Below are positions 1-10,330 of a stretch of DNA of 64,000 nucleotides, in pieces; the first letter of the stretch is position 1, and every line of letters starts with the position of its first letter. Both the position numbers and the translations under genes were made by a program. Source of the DNA: Sporothrix humicola (taxonomy: Eukaryota > Ascomycota > Sordariomycetes > Ophiostomatales > Ophiostomataceae); contig WNYE01000032.1 in NCBI GenBank assembly GCA_021396245.1, positions 1 through 64,000 of the forward strand, in the 5' to 3' direction. Below the pieces are notes generated by a model that was not told where the DNA came from, did no database searches, and was given only the letters and a program-made list of their open reading frames with translations.

Positions 1-75
1 ATATCAACCACAATATAATTATTTATTATTGATATAAAAATATTTTTATTTAATCTTATTAATTTGCCCCAGCTT

Positions 76-115
<40 letters not shown>

Positions 116-217
116 CATGATCTTAATATTAGTACATAACGTTAAAGGCATGTCTATTATCTCACTGCAAATTGTTGGCTGTTCAATTGTAATAGATTTT
201 AGAGGGCATCTGCCATC
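1..217. repeat. AT-rich window edge with a T38 homopolymer
   Basis: The first 60 bases are almost pure A/T and are followed by an uninterrupted run of 38 T at 78-115. No coding signal is seen. The segment is the 3' flank of the arrestin-like gene on the minus strand. It could be an AT-rich block continuing to the left of the window. Confidence 0.6.
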
Positions 218-1470
218 CTAATACTGAATGGAAGCATCCACGGCCGTACCATATATCCTTTCCCCATTTTCAAGGTAGCCTGGCGGTGGCCCAGACAGCT
301 CAACATTGATCAATGTCTTTGTGTAATGGATCGTCTTTGCGTCTGTTCTTGACACGCCCATCTTTACACGGACAGAGTGTGCCCTCGAGATACTGCACGA
401 AGAAAAGGCGGACAGAACAGGCACATCTGATGGAACACAGAGAGTATTGACTCCATCGACAGCCTGCCCACACGCCATGTTGACTCGTTCGTTTTGTAAT
501 GGCAGTCGTCCCTTGATGGTCCACAAGGGCCAGACTGTACGGTCATCCCGTGAAGACGAGGCGATGCGGGCGGTCGTTGTGCAGCAGAGATCGACTGCGA
601 GAGAACGAGCGACAGCCTTTCCGACGAGCGGAGACGGGACGCTGACAAGCAGACCGATGGGAAACGGCTGGCCGGGGGAGAGGATCGTTGGCTGGAGAAG
701 GACGACGTCGAGAGAGATGGCTGGTGAGTAGGGAGGAGGCGGCCGTCGAGTGTCGATGCTGGAGAAAGACCCGTCTTTGTCTGTGCCCAAGATTTTGTTG
801 ATTGGCAGCCATGCCTTGCTGCAGGTGAGTGAGCTTATGTGGGATGGAGGACTATTTGCAGGGGAAGGAATTGGATCTGGTGGATCTGGCTCAGGTTCAA
901 ACGACAGGATCCTCTTCACTTTTGACCGAGTGTGCAGCAGTTTGTTCAGCCGCCCAGGCTTCTTGCAGACCGCCGTCAAACTGTAGACAATATGGACGTC
1001 CATGGCCGAGGATGATATCTTTGTCGATGGTGGCAGAGAACATATCGATGGAATCGACTTGCCGGGGCAGCATTTTGCTTCTGAAGGGAAGGCAAAAGCA
1101 AAGTCGGCCACGAGATGGTCGGCCACGAAGTGATTGTCTGTCATTTCGTCGTCAAGACGGTTCAGTTTGGGATACACTTTCCGTGTAAAGTAAAATATCT
1201 AGTCTGTCAACATCTGCAATGTTGTAACGGGCCTGTCCTTGGACTCACTCTGTACTGTTCTTGCCGGTTACTCTCTGCCTTTTTTGTCAGAGCGTCAAAG
1301 CCTGGCTTGAGTTTTATCCGGGCGGTCCCTTGGAAGGCGATGTGGACTGGGTGTTGTTCTGCAGAGTTGATTTTGGTTGCATTGTGTATCTCGACACGAC
1401 CTTTAACAGGCTCATTTGGCCGAAAAGTGCGGCAGTCTGCCGGTGGATCAAAAACCAATTTGAGCTTCAT
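218..1470 (-). CDS. Arrestin-like (alpha-arrestin family) protein with PY motif
   Basis: Two exons, 1249-1470 and 218-1198, joined over a 50-bp intron (donor GTGAGT at 1248-1243, acceptor TAG at 1201-1199), encode 400 residues. The N-terminus (MKLKLVFDPP...FRPNEPVKGRVEI) is the typical opening of a fungal arrestin N-domain, with the beta-strand pattern seen in that fold. A PPPPYSP sequence in the middle contains a PPxY motif; in alpha-arrestins such motifs recruit the Rsp5/NEDD4 ubiquitin ligase. The family acts as cargo adaptors in ubiquitin-dependent endocytosis of plasma-membrane transporters, so a role in uptake control is likely but inferred. An in-frame ATG 39 bases upstream (1509) is a possible alternative start; I prefer 1470 because family members begin close to the first beta strand. 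The downstream half is less recognisable. Confidence 0.7.
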
Positions 1471-2679
1471 GGCGACGGTGATGAAATATGATTTCATGGC
1501 TCTGGCCACGATTGTGACGGTTGTGTTTGGAGGTCTACCACATTTATTTCATTCTAAAAGGGATAATATTACCTGCAGAGATGGCACATAATTTCTACAT
1601 CATTTCCAACCTCGATACATCCAGTCAAGCCTCGATCTAGCCGGTCAAGACATATCACGAGACCATTGCAGGGTGGCACAAGATCTGACGACAAAAGATA
1701 GACGTATTGTATGTTGGGTACTCCTCCAGTTATTTGATGGCCATATCCTGCAAATCCTGTTGGGCTGCCGCAAACAGTCTATGACGGTCCAGACGTCAAT
1801 TGGTGTGTAGACGGCCAATGCCAGATGGTACTTGCACGAAAAAGGTACCGGGGCAGTGGAAAGTCTTTCGATTTGCAGTCGAACAATTTGACAGACGACA
1901 TGACAAGTACCACGAGGCGAAGTCCAGATATTTGGCCACAATATGGGCAAATATGCCAGGTTGTCTTTCCCATTTACAACGCCATGTGTTATTTCATCTC
2001 ATCGTCGGTGCACCCAATCTTTCACGGCATTGTCCGCTGTGGATTGGCTCGTGTGGCTTCACGTTTAGATCGATCCGACGTTCGATTCAAGTCTTGATCC
2101 AATGTAAATAGAAAAGGTACGCCGACTCCTCAAGTGGCAAAGGGGCGGTAGGTTACCTCTCCCTTGGGTCGTCTTTTTGCCGTCGTTGGCGTCGATGGTG
2201 AGGGGATCGAGGAGGGGATCTGAGGGGATGCAGCACTTGCGACAGTAGTCGGGACAGTAGCGTCGATATCGGCCGTTGTTGGTCTGTTGATGGTCTGTTG
2301 TTGGCCTGACGTTGGCGTTGTTACGGCAGTTGGCAGCTGCCTTCAAGAACGGCTGTCTGGCGTTAATGATATTAGTACTTGTCATTGCGGGGATAATACA
2401 ATCATGTTAGTCGACCTCGCGTGATACAGAAACTAGACTTGGTTAACATGTTTTGACAACAACAACACAGAACAATCCCAAGAGAAACAACATGCTCAAG
2501 AATAATGAATGTCTGTTATGCTCGTCCTACAAGATATGAGCTAAATGCACTATGGACCCTGTTACACAGCCACATCGGATGTTGAGCCCGTCATGTACAA
2601 ACGAGACAATAACACAGACAAGCAACATAACAATTCCGAAGTCGTACCATCTCACCGACAGTCTAGACCCGTCTTTTGC
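1471..2679. other. Intergenic region, no gene recognised
   Basis: About 1.2 kb between the arrestin-like gene and the esterase gene. Short minus-strand open stretches (around 1645-1973 and 2065-2385) read in places like coding sequence, but no frame stays open and no family is recognisable. They could be remnants of a decayed gene. A short GTTGG/GTTGTT-rich stretch lies at about 2270-2330. Confidence 0.4.
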
Positions 2680-3697
2680 CTACTCCCTGCCCACCAACGA
2701 CTTGATGGCGGTCACGGTGTCCTGCTCAAACGTCTTTGTCTCGGGCAGCGTCGGGAAGATCCAGAAGCAGTGCGGCAGGCCCTTGTAAATCTTGTGCTGG
2801 ACAGAGACGCCGGCCGCGTTCAAGGCAGAAACGACAATGTTGCCGTCGTCTCGGATGGGATCGTTTGCGGCAACGGCGACGTAGGTGGGCGGGAATCTGG
2901 CGGCTGTCGATGAAATGTCCAGGCCCGGGAAGGCGTCGGGATCGGCCTTGTCGGCACCGGAAGCCGAGAAAAAGGTGTGCATGGAGGCCGTGTGGACGAC
3001 GCCCGTGTTGGTGGGCAGCTCCGTGTAGGCCGTGTACTGTCCGGCCAGCGAAGCGGGCACACTATCGGGGTGCAGGCTGACAGGACTCAACAGGACCAGC
3101 CCCGAGAGGCGAGATGCTGGGACACTCGACTTTCCGAGAACAACACGACGGACGGTCGACAGAGCAAGTCCACCGCCGGCCGAGACGCCAATAACCAGGA
3201 CTGACGCAGAGCTGTTGCCGGTCAGCTTTGCGGCGTGGCTTTCCACCCACTCTAGGCCTTTGAGGGCGTCGTCAACCTGGGTCGGCGCCTTGTGCTCGGG
3301 CGCCAGGCGGTAGCCGATGCTGACGAGCACAATTCCGGCGCCGGCAGCAAGAGTGCGGCACAGCCGGTCTTCCGAGTCGAGATCTCCGAGGGCAAGGCCG
3401 CCGCCGTGGTAGTAGACGGCAACTGCAGCGTTGGGAGGAAGGTTCCGGGGACGGTAGGCTCGGTAAGTCGGGCCGTCGAGGGATCCGTCTTCGACAACGA
3501 CATCACCGGTCAGAGGAGGGTATTGTGTCGCCAGCATTCCAATCAGTCCCGCAAACGCGACTCTCATCTCCTCGACCGACCCGCCGAGCACAGGCCGTGC
3601 CCCGATACCCTCTTCGAGCTGGAAAGTTAGTGATGGGGTGGTGATGTCGAATTGGAGACGGACCTACCTTTTGCCATGATTCGGTGTATTCCGCCAT
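2680..3697 (-). CDS. Alpha/beta-hydrolase esterase of the hormone-sensitive lipase (HSL) family
   Basis: Exon 1 (3668-3697) encodes ten residues (MAEYTESWQK); a 49-bp intron (donor GTAGGT, acceptor CAG at 3621-3619) leads to exon 2 (2680-3618). The 322-residue product has the HSL/family IV hallmarks in order: oxyanion motif HGGG near residue 81, nucleophile elbow G-V-S-A-G with Ser near 157, acidic residue in AANDPIRDD and catalytic His in GLPHCF near the C-terminus. It lacks a signal peptide, so it should be intracellular. Family members hydrolyse short-chain and aryl esters. It is transcribed divergently from the Baeyer-Villiger monooxygenase gene, whose product class makes esters from ketones. 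Cleaving that ester to a phenol or alcohol is the obvious partner reaction, but this is inferred from position. The length is normal for the family. Confidence 0.87.
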
Positions 3698-5468
3698 TGT
3701 GTCTGTCTGTTGATTGATTATTGTGTTAATGATTTTATTGTTGGTTTATTTTGTTACTGTCTTTGATTTTATCGTCTTCGGTTGTCGCCGGATCCTGATA
3801 CCGCTATAATATATCAAGATCACACGGAAGGCCGCCACAACGGAGTATATACACATTCCACCATATCTCGCTATTTTCTTTTTCTTTCCTTCTGTTTTCA
3901 ACACTTGCATATCCGCATGTTTCCTCCACAAATAGTTGCTATTCACACATGATTTAATCTCAATAGACACCCTCCTCACCCTCTTTCTCTCTTCCGAATC
4001 CGAAGCGGGTCCCCCGATATCCGGGGTCCGGGGTCGTTCCGGACGCCAAGACCCACTATTCCTCCAGCCCATTCGACCTTTGGATGTCAGTATTGGACAG
4101 CCAGTGCCAGTATCAGGATCAATCAGTAATTTGATATTTTACGTCGCATTTCAGCCTCGACCTTATCTGCAGCATACAAAAATAGGTACATTGCACCGTC
4201 CCGTCTCCACTTCCCCGGATCTCGACTGTGGGGAGCCTTGCCACCGGGACGCGACCTGACAGTTCTCGCTTTCTATTGGCCGGTTTGCTCGATATTCAAT
4301 CAAGCTTTTGATACACCTTTCCAGCGCCTTGAACACCCAGAAATAAAGTTCTTACCATCGGCTTCCTCCTACATAGCCTATAACCATTGATAACCATCAC
4401 TGGCGTCTCTATCTCTCAACCATCATGAAACCACATAATTAATCACATATCCATCCATCCTCTGCACATCACCGCCCTTCTCCATATCATCCCGAACCGA
4501 CACAATGCTTCCGAAGATGCCACACCAAATGACATGTGCATGACCGTTGATGTGTCTTTTGTATGTATCTGGCTTCTGTATAATGCATGCAATTATTCTG
4601 TTCTTGTGATTGCGTTTTGATCGACTTCCAATCCGGGGTATTCGGTGGAATGGAAGCATGTATATGGAACCACATTGAACGTGTTCAATGATATTAATGT
4701 TGATGTACATCAATCATGTCGGGCTGTGAATGTTCTTAGAGACTCAAATACTACGTAGACGTTCTACTGTTACTCCCGCCTTACTATTACACCATGCAAC
4801 CCTTATTCTGTTGTTGTGTAGCTGTGTAACTGTGTCACCAAAAGCTCATCCGACGTGGTCAAAGGCGCCTGGAGACTAGGCCTAAATTTGCACTTAGACC
4901 TTACACATCTCGGCCAAGGCATCGGATCTCGAACAAGAGTGGCCAATTCAACCAAGCACCACTGTAACACCTGTAGAACCGAATGAACGCATCATGGTCC
5001 GTTGTTCTCTCAACGTGACCAGTTAGCTTTACGCCGTTAGACATGACTCCAGTCTTTTGTTCTCCATTATCATTCTCCATTCTCCAGGTCATTTCCAGCG
5101 ATATCTGGTATCTCTCTCGGTACTGGTTTCCCCCCGCACAATATCAAAATACCCCAGATGGGACACCGGCACGGATAAGACATCACCACATCGGATGCGG
5201 GATGAACCCTTTTCAAGTGGTGAATAGTCTCCTGGTGTAAGGAGCACTGCACAGTATCTTCCCAGATAAATTATACTCACCAATAACCATAACTGTATTC
5301 TATCTATAAATCATCTTCATTCCTTGAGCCTCGTCGCTGTCTTGTCATCCTCAACTCCATCTCCATCCCATCATTTCAATACTCTCATTCTTCCCTCGTT
5401 CTTGACCATATCCCAACTATTCTCTTTTCACCCTCTTTTATCCTCATTTAATTTCATCCCCCTACACA
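3698..5468. promoter_or_regulatory. Divergent promoter region (esterase / BVMO) with repeated TCCGGGG cores
   Basis: This 1.77-kb region separates two divergently transcribed genes and shows no convincing ORF. It contains TCCGGGGTCCGGGGT at 4020-4034 (two overlapping copies), the reverse complement CCCCGGAT at 4213-4220 and ATCCGGGGT at 4631-4639. The same core recurs upstream of the dioxygenase gene. Cores with CGG/CCG triplets are typical of Zn2Cys6 regulators, one of which is encoded at 22445-25276. A TATA-like TATAAAT lies near 5303, and pyrimidine-rich sequence runs up to the BVMO start codon. The regulatory role is inferred. Confidence 0.4.
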
Positions 5469-7205
5469 ATGACCATCCACAGCGATCCCCCTGCCAAGGC
5501 CGAGATTGTCGTCCCGGCCACTGACTCTTCCTCTCCCTCTACCAAATCCCCCTACCGCATTCCCATCAATGAGCAGCCCCTGTTCAAGCCGCGCCCATTG
5601 CGTGTTGTCTGCGTCGGCGCCGGCTACAGCGGCCTCATGCTGGCCTACAAGTACAAGCACGAGACGCCCATGGACCACTTTGTCGACCTGTGCATCTACG
5701 AGAAGAACCCGGACGTCGGCGGCACCTGGTACGAGAACCGCTACCCGGGCGTCGCCTGCGATGTCCCCGCGCACATTTACACCTTTTCATGGGAGCCCAA
5801 CCCGGACTGGTCGAGCTTCTATGCCAAGGGCCCCCAGATCTGGGAGTACATTCGGAAAACGACGACAAAGTACAACCTCGACGAGCGCGTGCAGTTCAAC
5901 TCCAAGGTTGTGTCGGCCGTTTGGGACGAAGCCGCTGGAAAATGGGCCATTGAGGTCGAGCAGACGACAAAGGACGGCAAGTCAACCACCATCAAGGACA
6001 CTGCCGATGTCCTCATTAACGGTTCCGGCATCCTGAACAAGTGGACATGGCCGTCGATCCCGGGCCTCGACTCGTTCCAGGGCACTCGGCTTCACTCGGC
6101 CAAGTAGGACACTTCGCTCGACTGGGCCGGCAAGCGCGTCGGCGTGATTGGCAACGGCTCGTCGGCCATCCAGATTGTGCCCCAGATGCAAAAGACGGCG
6201 TCGCGCATCGTCAACTACATCCGCAGCCCCACCTGGGTCTCGTCGCCCTACTCGGCCGATCTGACGCCCGAGGGCAAGAACTTTGAGTACACTGAGGCCG
6301 AGAAGAAGGAGCTGCGCGAAAACCCGGCCGCCATGCTGGCCCTCCGCCGCAAGATCGAGGACAACTTTAACAAGTTCTTTTACGCCCTGCTGCGCGGCAC
6401 GCCCGCACAAAAGGCTGTGACCGAGCTGTTCGAGGCCGATATGCGCAAGCGCCTCAACAACGACCCGGAGCTGTGCGCCAAGCTGATTCCCGACTGGCTG
6501 GTCGGCTGCCGTCGTTTGACACCGGGTGACGGCTACTTGGAGGCCCTTCAGGCGTCCAATGCCGCCATGGAGTTTACTGCGATTGAAAAGATCACGCCCA
6601 AGGGCATCCAGACCACCGATGGCCGTGTCGAAGAGCTCGACATTATCGTCTGTGCCACCGGCTTCGACGTCTCCTTTTCACCCCACTTTGAAATTGTCGG
6701 CCGCAACGACATCCGTCTTGCCGACCAGTGGCGCGACGACCCCCAGGCCTACTTTGGCGTCTGTGCCCCCAACATGCCCAACTACTTTGTCTTTAACGGG
6801 CCCAACTGCCCCGTCGGCCACGGCTCGCTGCTCGCCGTCATGGAGTGGTACGCCGAGTTTATTCTGCGCTGGTGCCGCAAGATCGCCACCGACGATATCC
6901 ACGCCGTCGTCGTCAGCAAGCAGGCCACGGCCGAGTACAGTGCCTACACCCAGGAATTCATGGGCCGCACCGTCTGGACCAGCGGCTGCCAGTCCTGGTA
7001 CAAGAGCAACAAGGGCCCTGACGCCAAGGTCACAGCCATGTACGCCGGCAGTATCCTGCACTTTAAGGAGATCCTCGCCAGCTTCCGCACTGAGGATTTT
7101 GAGATTGTTTCGCGCTGTCCCCAGAACAGATTCCGCTTCATGGGCAACGGCCTGACTTTGCTGGAGGAAGCCGGTGGTGACCTCTCGTTCTACGTGAAGA
7201 AGTGA
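5469..7205 (+). CDS. Baeyer-Villiger monooxygenase, interrupted by one in-frame TAG (codon 213)
   Basis: A single reading frame of 578 codons that matches a class B flavin monooxygenase along its whole length, with one TAG at 6105-6107. Visible motifs: FAD Rossmann GAGYSG (about residue 51), the BVMO motif GGTWYENRYPGVACD (about 84-98), the fingerprint FQGTRLHSAK-stop-D (203-214), where the family has FxGxxxHxxxW[P/D], the NADPH Rossmann GNGSSA (about 227), and CATGFD (about 397). The enzyme class uses NADPH and O2 to turn ketones into esters; close relatives accept aryl, alicyclic or steroid ketones. The stop sits exactly on the fingerprint Trp, so TGG to TAG is the minimal change. No other frame damage is seen, so the gene is either very recently inactivated, a sequence error, or corrected at the mRNA level (see findings). 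Without correction only the first 212 residues would be made. Confidence 0.88.
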
Positions 7206-7472
7206 GCCGATGCGATGAGGGGCAATTGAGAAGAATAACTAACAAGTATAGCGAAATTTTATTGATTTTTTATTGAATTTCCGTTTGTAATCATGTTAAT
7301 TGTGATGCTGTACACAACCTGAGATGGCCTCTGCCTGCTTCCGTGACGTCTTCCGATCACTAACACCACGATTGCCTATTTGGGAAATGGACCACTATTC
7401 CCGGATCGCCCCGGATCCGACACCACCTGCCGTACCTGCCTCCAGCAGCCTCTAGTTCTCACAGTAAAAGCA

Positions 7473-7496
7473 ACAGTGACAGTGACAGTGACAGTG
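7473..7496. repeat. Tandem ACAGTG hexamer, 4 copies
   Basis: Four exact tandem copies of ACAGTG are followed by a degenerate one. It is a simple short-tandem repeat in non-coding sequence. Confidence 0.85.
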
Positions 7497-7998
7497 ACGG
7501 TGGCAGCTTCCCCATGGAGAAGTCAAGGCACTTCAAGATCTCATCCGATGGCAAAACATGCATAAATTACCACCCTTACCCCAAAGGCACGGCACACCCC
7601 CATACTGTTCTCCCCACAGCCCAGCATATTGGCGACACTTGACAGGCGACGACTCCGCAATCTCTAAGCAAACCACATACAGACAAACAAAACCACGTGG
7701 CTCGGGTAACTTCCGATCCGGGAGGTGGTCCGGGACTGCATCCTCAGCCTCAAAAATACAGAGAGCGCCTTATGGGATAAATTTAGTAAGGGAAAACTCG
7801 AGGCACGTGAAGATTGACAACATGACTTTGCACATGAAAAGGAGGCAGACTGAGTCATTGATAAATGTTTGAATTCTAAGCGAGAAGAAAAATGCATATT
7901 TAAAAACACGGTACAATATGAGTAGTGAGGTCGCAATCGCCTCTGCCATCCCACCTTTTTTCCCAAGTCCACAATCCCGCAATCCCGCAATGCACAGT

Positions 7999-8043
7999 TT
8001 TCCCCGTACGGTGCTTTCCCCGTACGGTGCTTTCCCCGTACGG
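7999..8043. repeat. 16-bp tandem repeat TTTCCCCGTACGGTGC, 2.8 copies, each with palindrome CCGTACGG
   Basis: Copies start at 7999, 8015 and 8031; the third is cut after CCGTACGG. Each unit contains the perfect 8-bp palindrome CCGTACGG, which is an inverted CCG-N2-CGG pair of the kind bound by some Zn2Cys6 dimers. It lies about 150 bp beyond the stop of the FAD monooxygenase gene, so a role as a regulatory site is uncertain. Confidence 0.85.
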
Positions 8044-8195
8044 CGAATTTCCCCACAGCGCAGGACCTGGTGCCTACACATTTTTATTCCGTATTCCCGC
8101 TGTCCACACTCATGTCCGTAATTCCATCTCCCAGGATATCAATTCCCACCGATCTGAGCCTCCACAATTTACCACCTTTCCTTTGCTTCTTCCCT

Positions 8196-10330
8196 TTACT
8201 TCTGCTCCAGCATGAAGCCAGAGAAGAACTTGTCGAGCGACGCGTAGTCGTTGACTGGGCCCACGTATGCGACGTACTGGTCGGGGCGGATCACGAGTGC
8301 CGCGCCCACAGCAGGGTCGATGCCGTAGTTCTTGTATGCCTCGCCGTGGCCCTCGTGGTATGACTCGTCGTCCACAAAGATTTTGTTGTAGTCCCAGCCG
8401 TCCACCTCGTGGAAGGGCCGCAGCACCTCGGGGAAGTCGAAGATGCCAAACTCCTGGCGGTGGCCCGCGTGCACCGTCAGCACCTCGATCATCGAGTCGT
8501 AGCGGCCCGTGCTCGGCGTGAACCGCTTGAGGAACGACGTCGGCTGCGACAGCTGCTTGCTGACAGCCTCCAGATCGGCACGGCGGTCCGCCTTGGTCAG
8601 GTCGCCGGGGAAAAACACCACGCGCCACGTGCCGTTGCTGGGCAGGCGCTCCTGGAAGTGCCATGGCCGAGCATCCGACTGGTTGAGCACCTTGAAGCTG
8701 GGCATGCGCATGCCAACCTTGACCTCCGTCGCCAGCTCCTGGCGCGAGACCACGGCCTTGGCGGCAGTGCCGTTCGTGGCGCCCTCAATCGGCTTAGCCA
8801 CAATGCTGCTGCCACCGTAGTTGACGGCGATACCGCTGGCAAACATGTTGCCCTTGGAAAACGCCTCCTTGAACTCGGACATGCTGATGCCCTCCTCGTC
8901 CATCACGTCCTTGGCGGGGCGGCCCGAGAACAGACGCGAGAACTTGTGGTCAAACTTGATCAGGTCGTGCGCAATGCTGCTGCGCTCCACCTCGTACGAC
9001 TTGAGGATCGACCGGTCGGCAGTGCCCTTGAGCACGCTGGCAATCTTCCAGCCCAGGTTAAAAGCTGTGCTGTTAGTGGAGTTCAAGAAGCAGAAAAACA
9101 TTAGATATCGTAGGGTATCAACTTACTGTCCTGCATGGAGACGTTCATGCCCTGGCCGGCCTTGGGAGAGTGCGTGTGCACGGCATCGCCCGCAAGGAAG
9201 ATACGCTCGTTTGCCGAGAAGTGCGTGCCCACGCGCTGGCCAATCTGGTATGCCGTCCACCAGTCCAGAGTCCGGTACGACAGCGTGTACGGCGCCATGA
9301 TCTTGTTCGCCGACGCCAGAATCACCTCGGGGTTGATCTTGGACCGATCAGCCCGCGAACCCGCAGAAGTACCGTCGCTGTTCTTCTCCGTCGTTGTGAT
9401 CTGAATGTAGAGACGCACAAGCTTGTTCTCACGCGGGATCACCATAACACTGCCCGACTCCGCAGAGTGGATTGCACACCGCATGCGAATATCAGGGAAG
9501 TCCGTTATCGGCACAATGTCCAGCACGCCCCAGATGTAGTCTGTGCTCTCGCCCTCCAACGCAAAGCCCAGCTGGCGACGCACCCATGAGTGGGCACCGT
9601 CTGCACCCAGCATGTACTTGGCATGCACCGTCTCGACCGAGCCAGCCTTGGCGTTGAGCTCGGCGGCCTTGATCAGGTCTGCCGTGTCGTCTGCCGCCAG
9701 GTTACTGCGGAACAGGCCGTCGCTGGCCGCCATGCCGTTGGCCGAGGTTGCCACCTGCTTGGGCGTGGCCTCCTCTTCAGAAAGGTGGCGCAGCTCGACG
9801 GTGATCGGGTAGTTGTCGGGCGAGTTGTCCTCGGCCTTGGACTCGTCAAACTTGAGCGACGTCGGCAGCACGCCGCGCTCGACCTTGATGTCGCTCTCAC
9901 GCTCAATGTGGTCGAGGAAGAAGCGCTCAATGCGACCCTGGTTCAGCACAACCTGCTGGAAGCGGCTTATACCGGGGATGGTGTCTGGGATGCGGCCACT
10001 GCGTGCAATCTTGCCGGTCGAGTCGGGGTTCCAGAAGCAGATCTCGAGCATGTGGTTGGACTCGAGCCATGCGCGGTCGGCAAAGCCAAAGGAGTCGAAG
10101 ATCTCGAGCGTACGGCACTGCAGACCGTCGGCCTGGCCGTTGAAGATCTAGACGTGTTAGTGCCCCCATGCTCAGTGTGCCTCTTCTCAAGTGCTACCAC
10201 AGCGTACCTTGGTGCCGCGCTTGTCGACGATGCGCGTCTTGATGCCGCACCGGGCCATCCAGGCCGACATCATCATGCCGGCCGGGCCAGCACCGACGAT
10301 GAGCACATCAACCTTGCTCTCGGGTGCCAT
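8196..10330 (-). CDS. FAD-dependent phenol 2-monooxygenase-type hydroxylase
   Basis: Three exons (10208-10330, 9127-10147, 8196-9064) with introns of 60 and 62 bp give a 670-residue protein, the usual length of fungal phenol hydroxylases. Exon 1 holds the FAD Rossmann motif GAGPAG (13-18). Exon 2 holds GADGAHSWVRRQLG, the second FAD/NADPH motif of the PHBH family, and LAGDAVHTHSPKAGQGMN, the third FAD motif. Splicing with the second acceptor gives MQDTFNLGWK, matching the family consensus. The last third is the thioredoxin-like C-terminal dimerisation domain of phenol hydroxylases (VLTVHAGHRQEFGIFDFPE). The enzyme should ortho-hydroxylate a phenol with NADPH and O2, giving a catechol or hydroxyquinol. 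That product class is the substrate of the next gene's ring-cleavage enzyme. The exact substrate cannot be told from sequence. Confidence 0.92.

Larger units (their letters stand above)
7206..8195. other. Convergent intergenic region between BVMO and FAD monooxygenase genes
   Basis: About 1 kb between the 3' ends of two convergent genes. It holds a hexamer repeat (7473-7496), a CCCCGGAT site (7409-7416) and a three-copy 16-bp repeat (7999-8043). No ORF resembles a protein family. Confidence 0.5.

Noticed and set aside
1645..1973. Possible decayed gene (minus strand)
   Set aside because: Short protein-like stretches occur in several frames, but no family or continuous exon model could be supported.
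6040..6150. An intron that removes the BVMO stop codon
   Set aside because: I found no convincing GT donor before or AG acceptor after the TAG that keeps the conserved fingerprint and Rossmann residues in frame.
6144..7205. Second half of the BVMO as an independent gene
   Set aside because: It starts in the middle of the NADPH Rossmann fold, has no ATG or promoter of its own, and is in the same frame as the first half; one interrupted gene explains it better.
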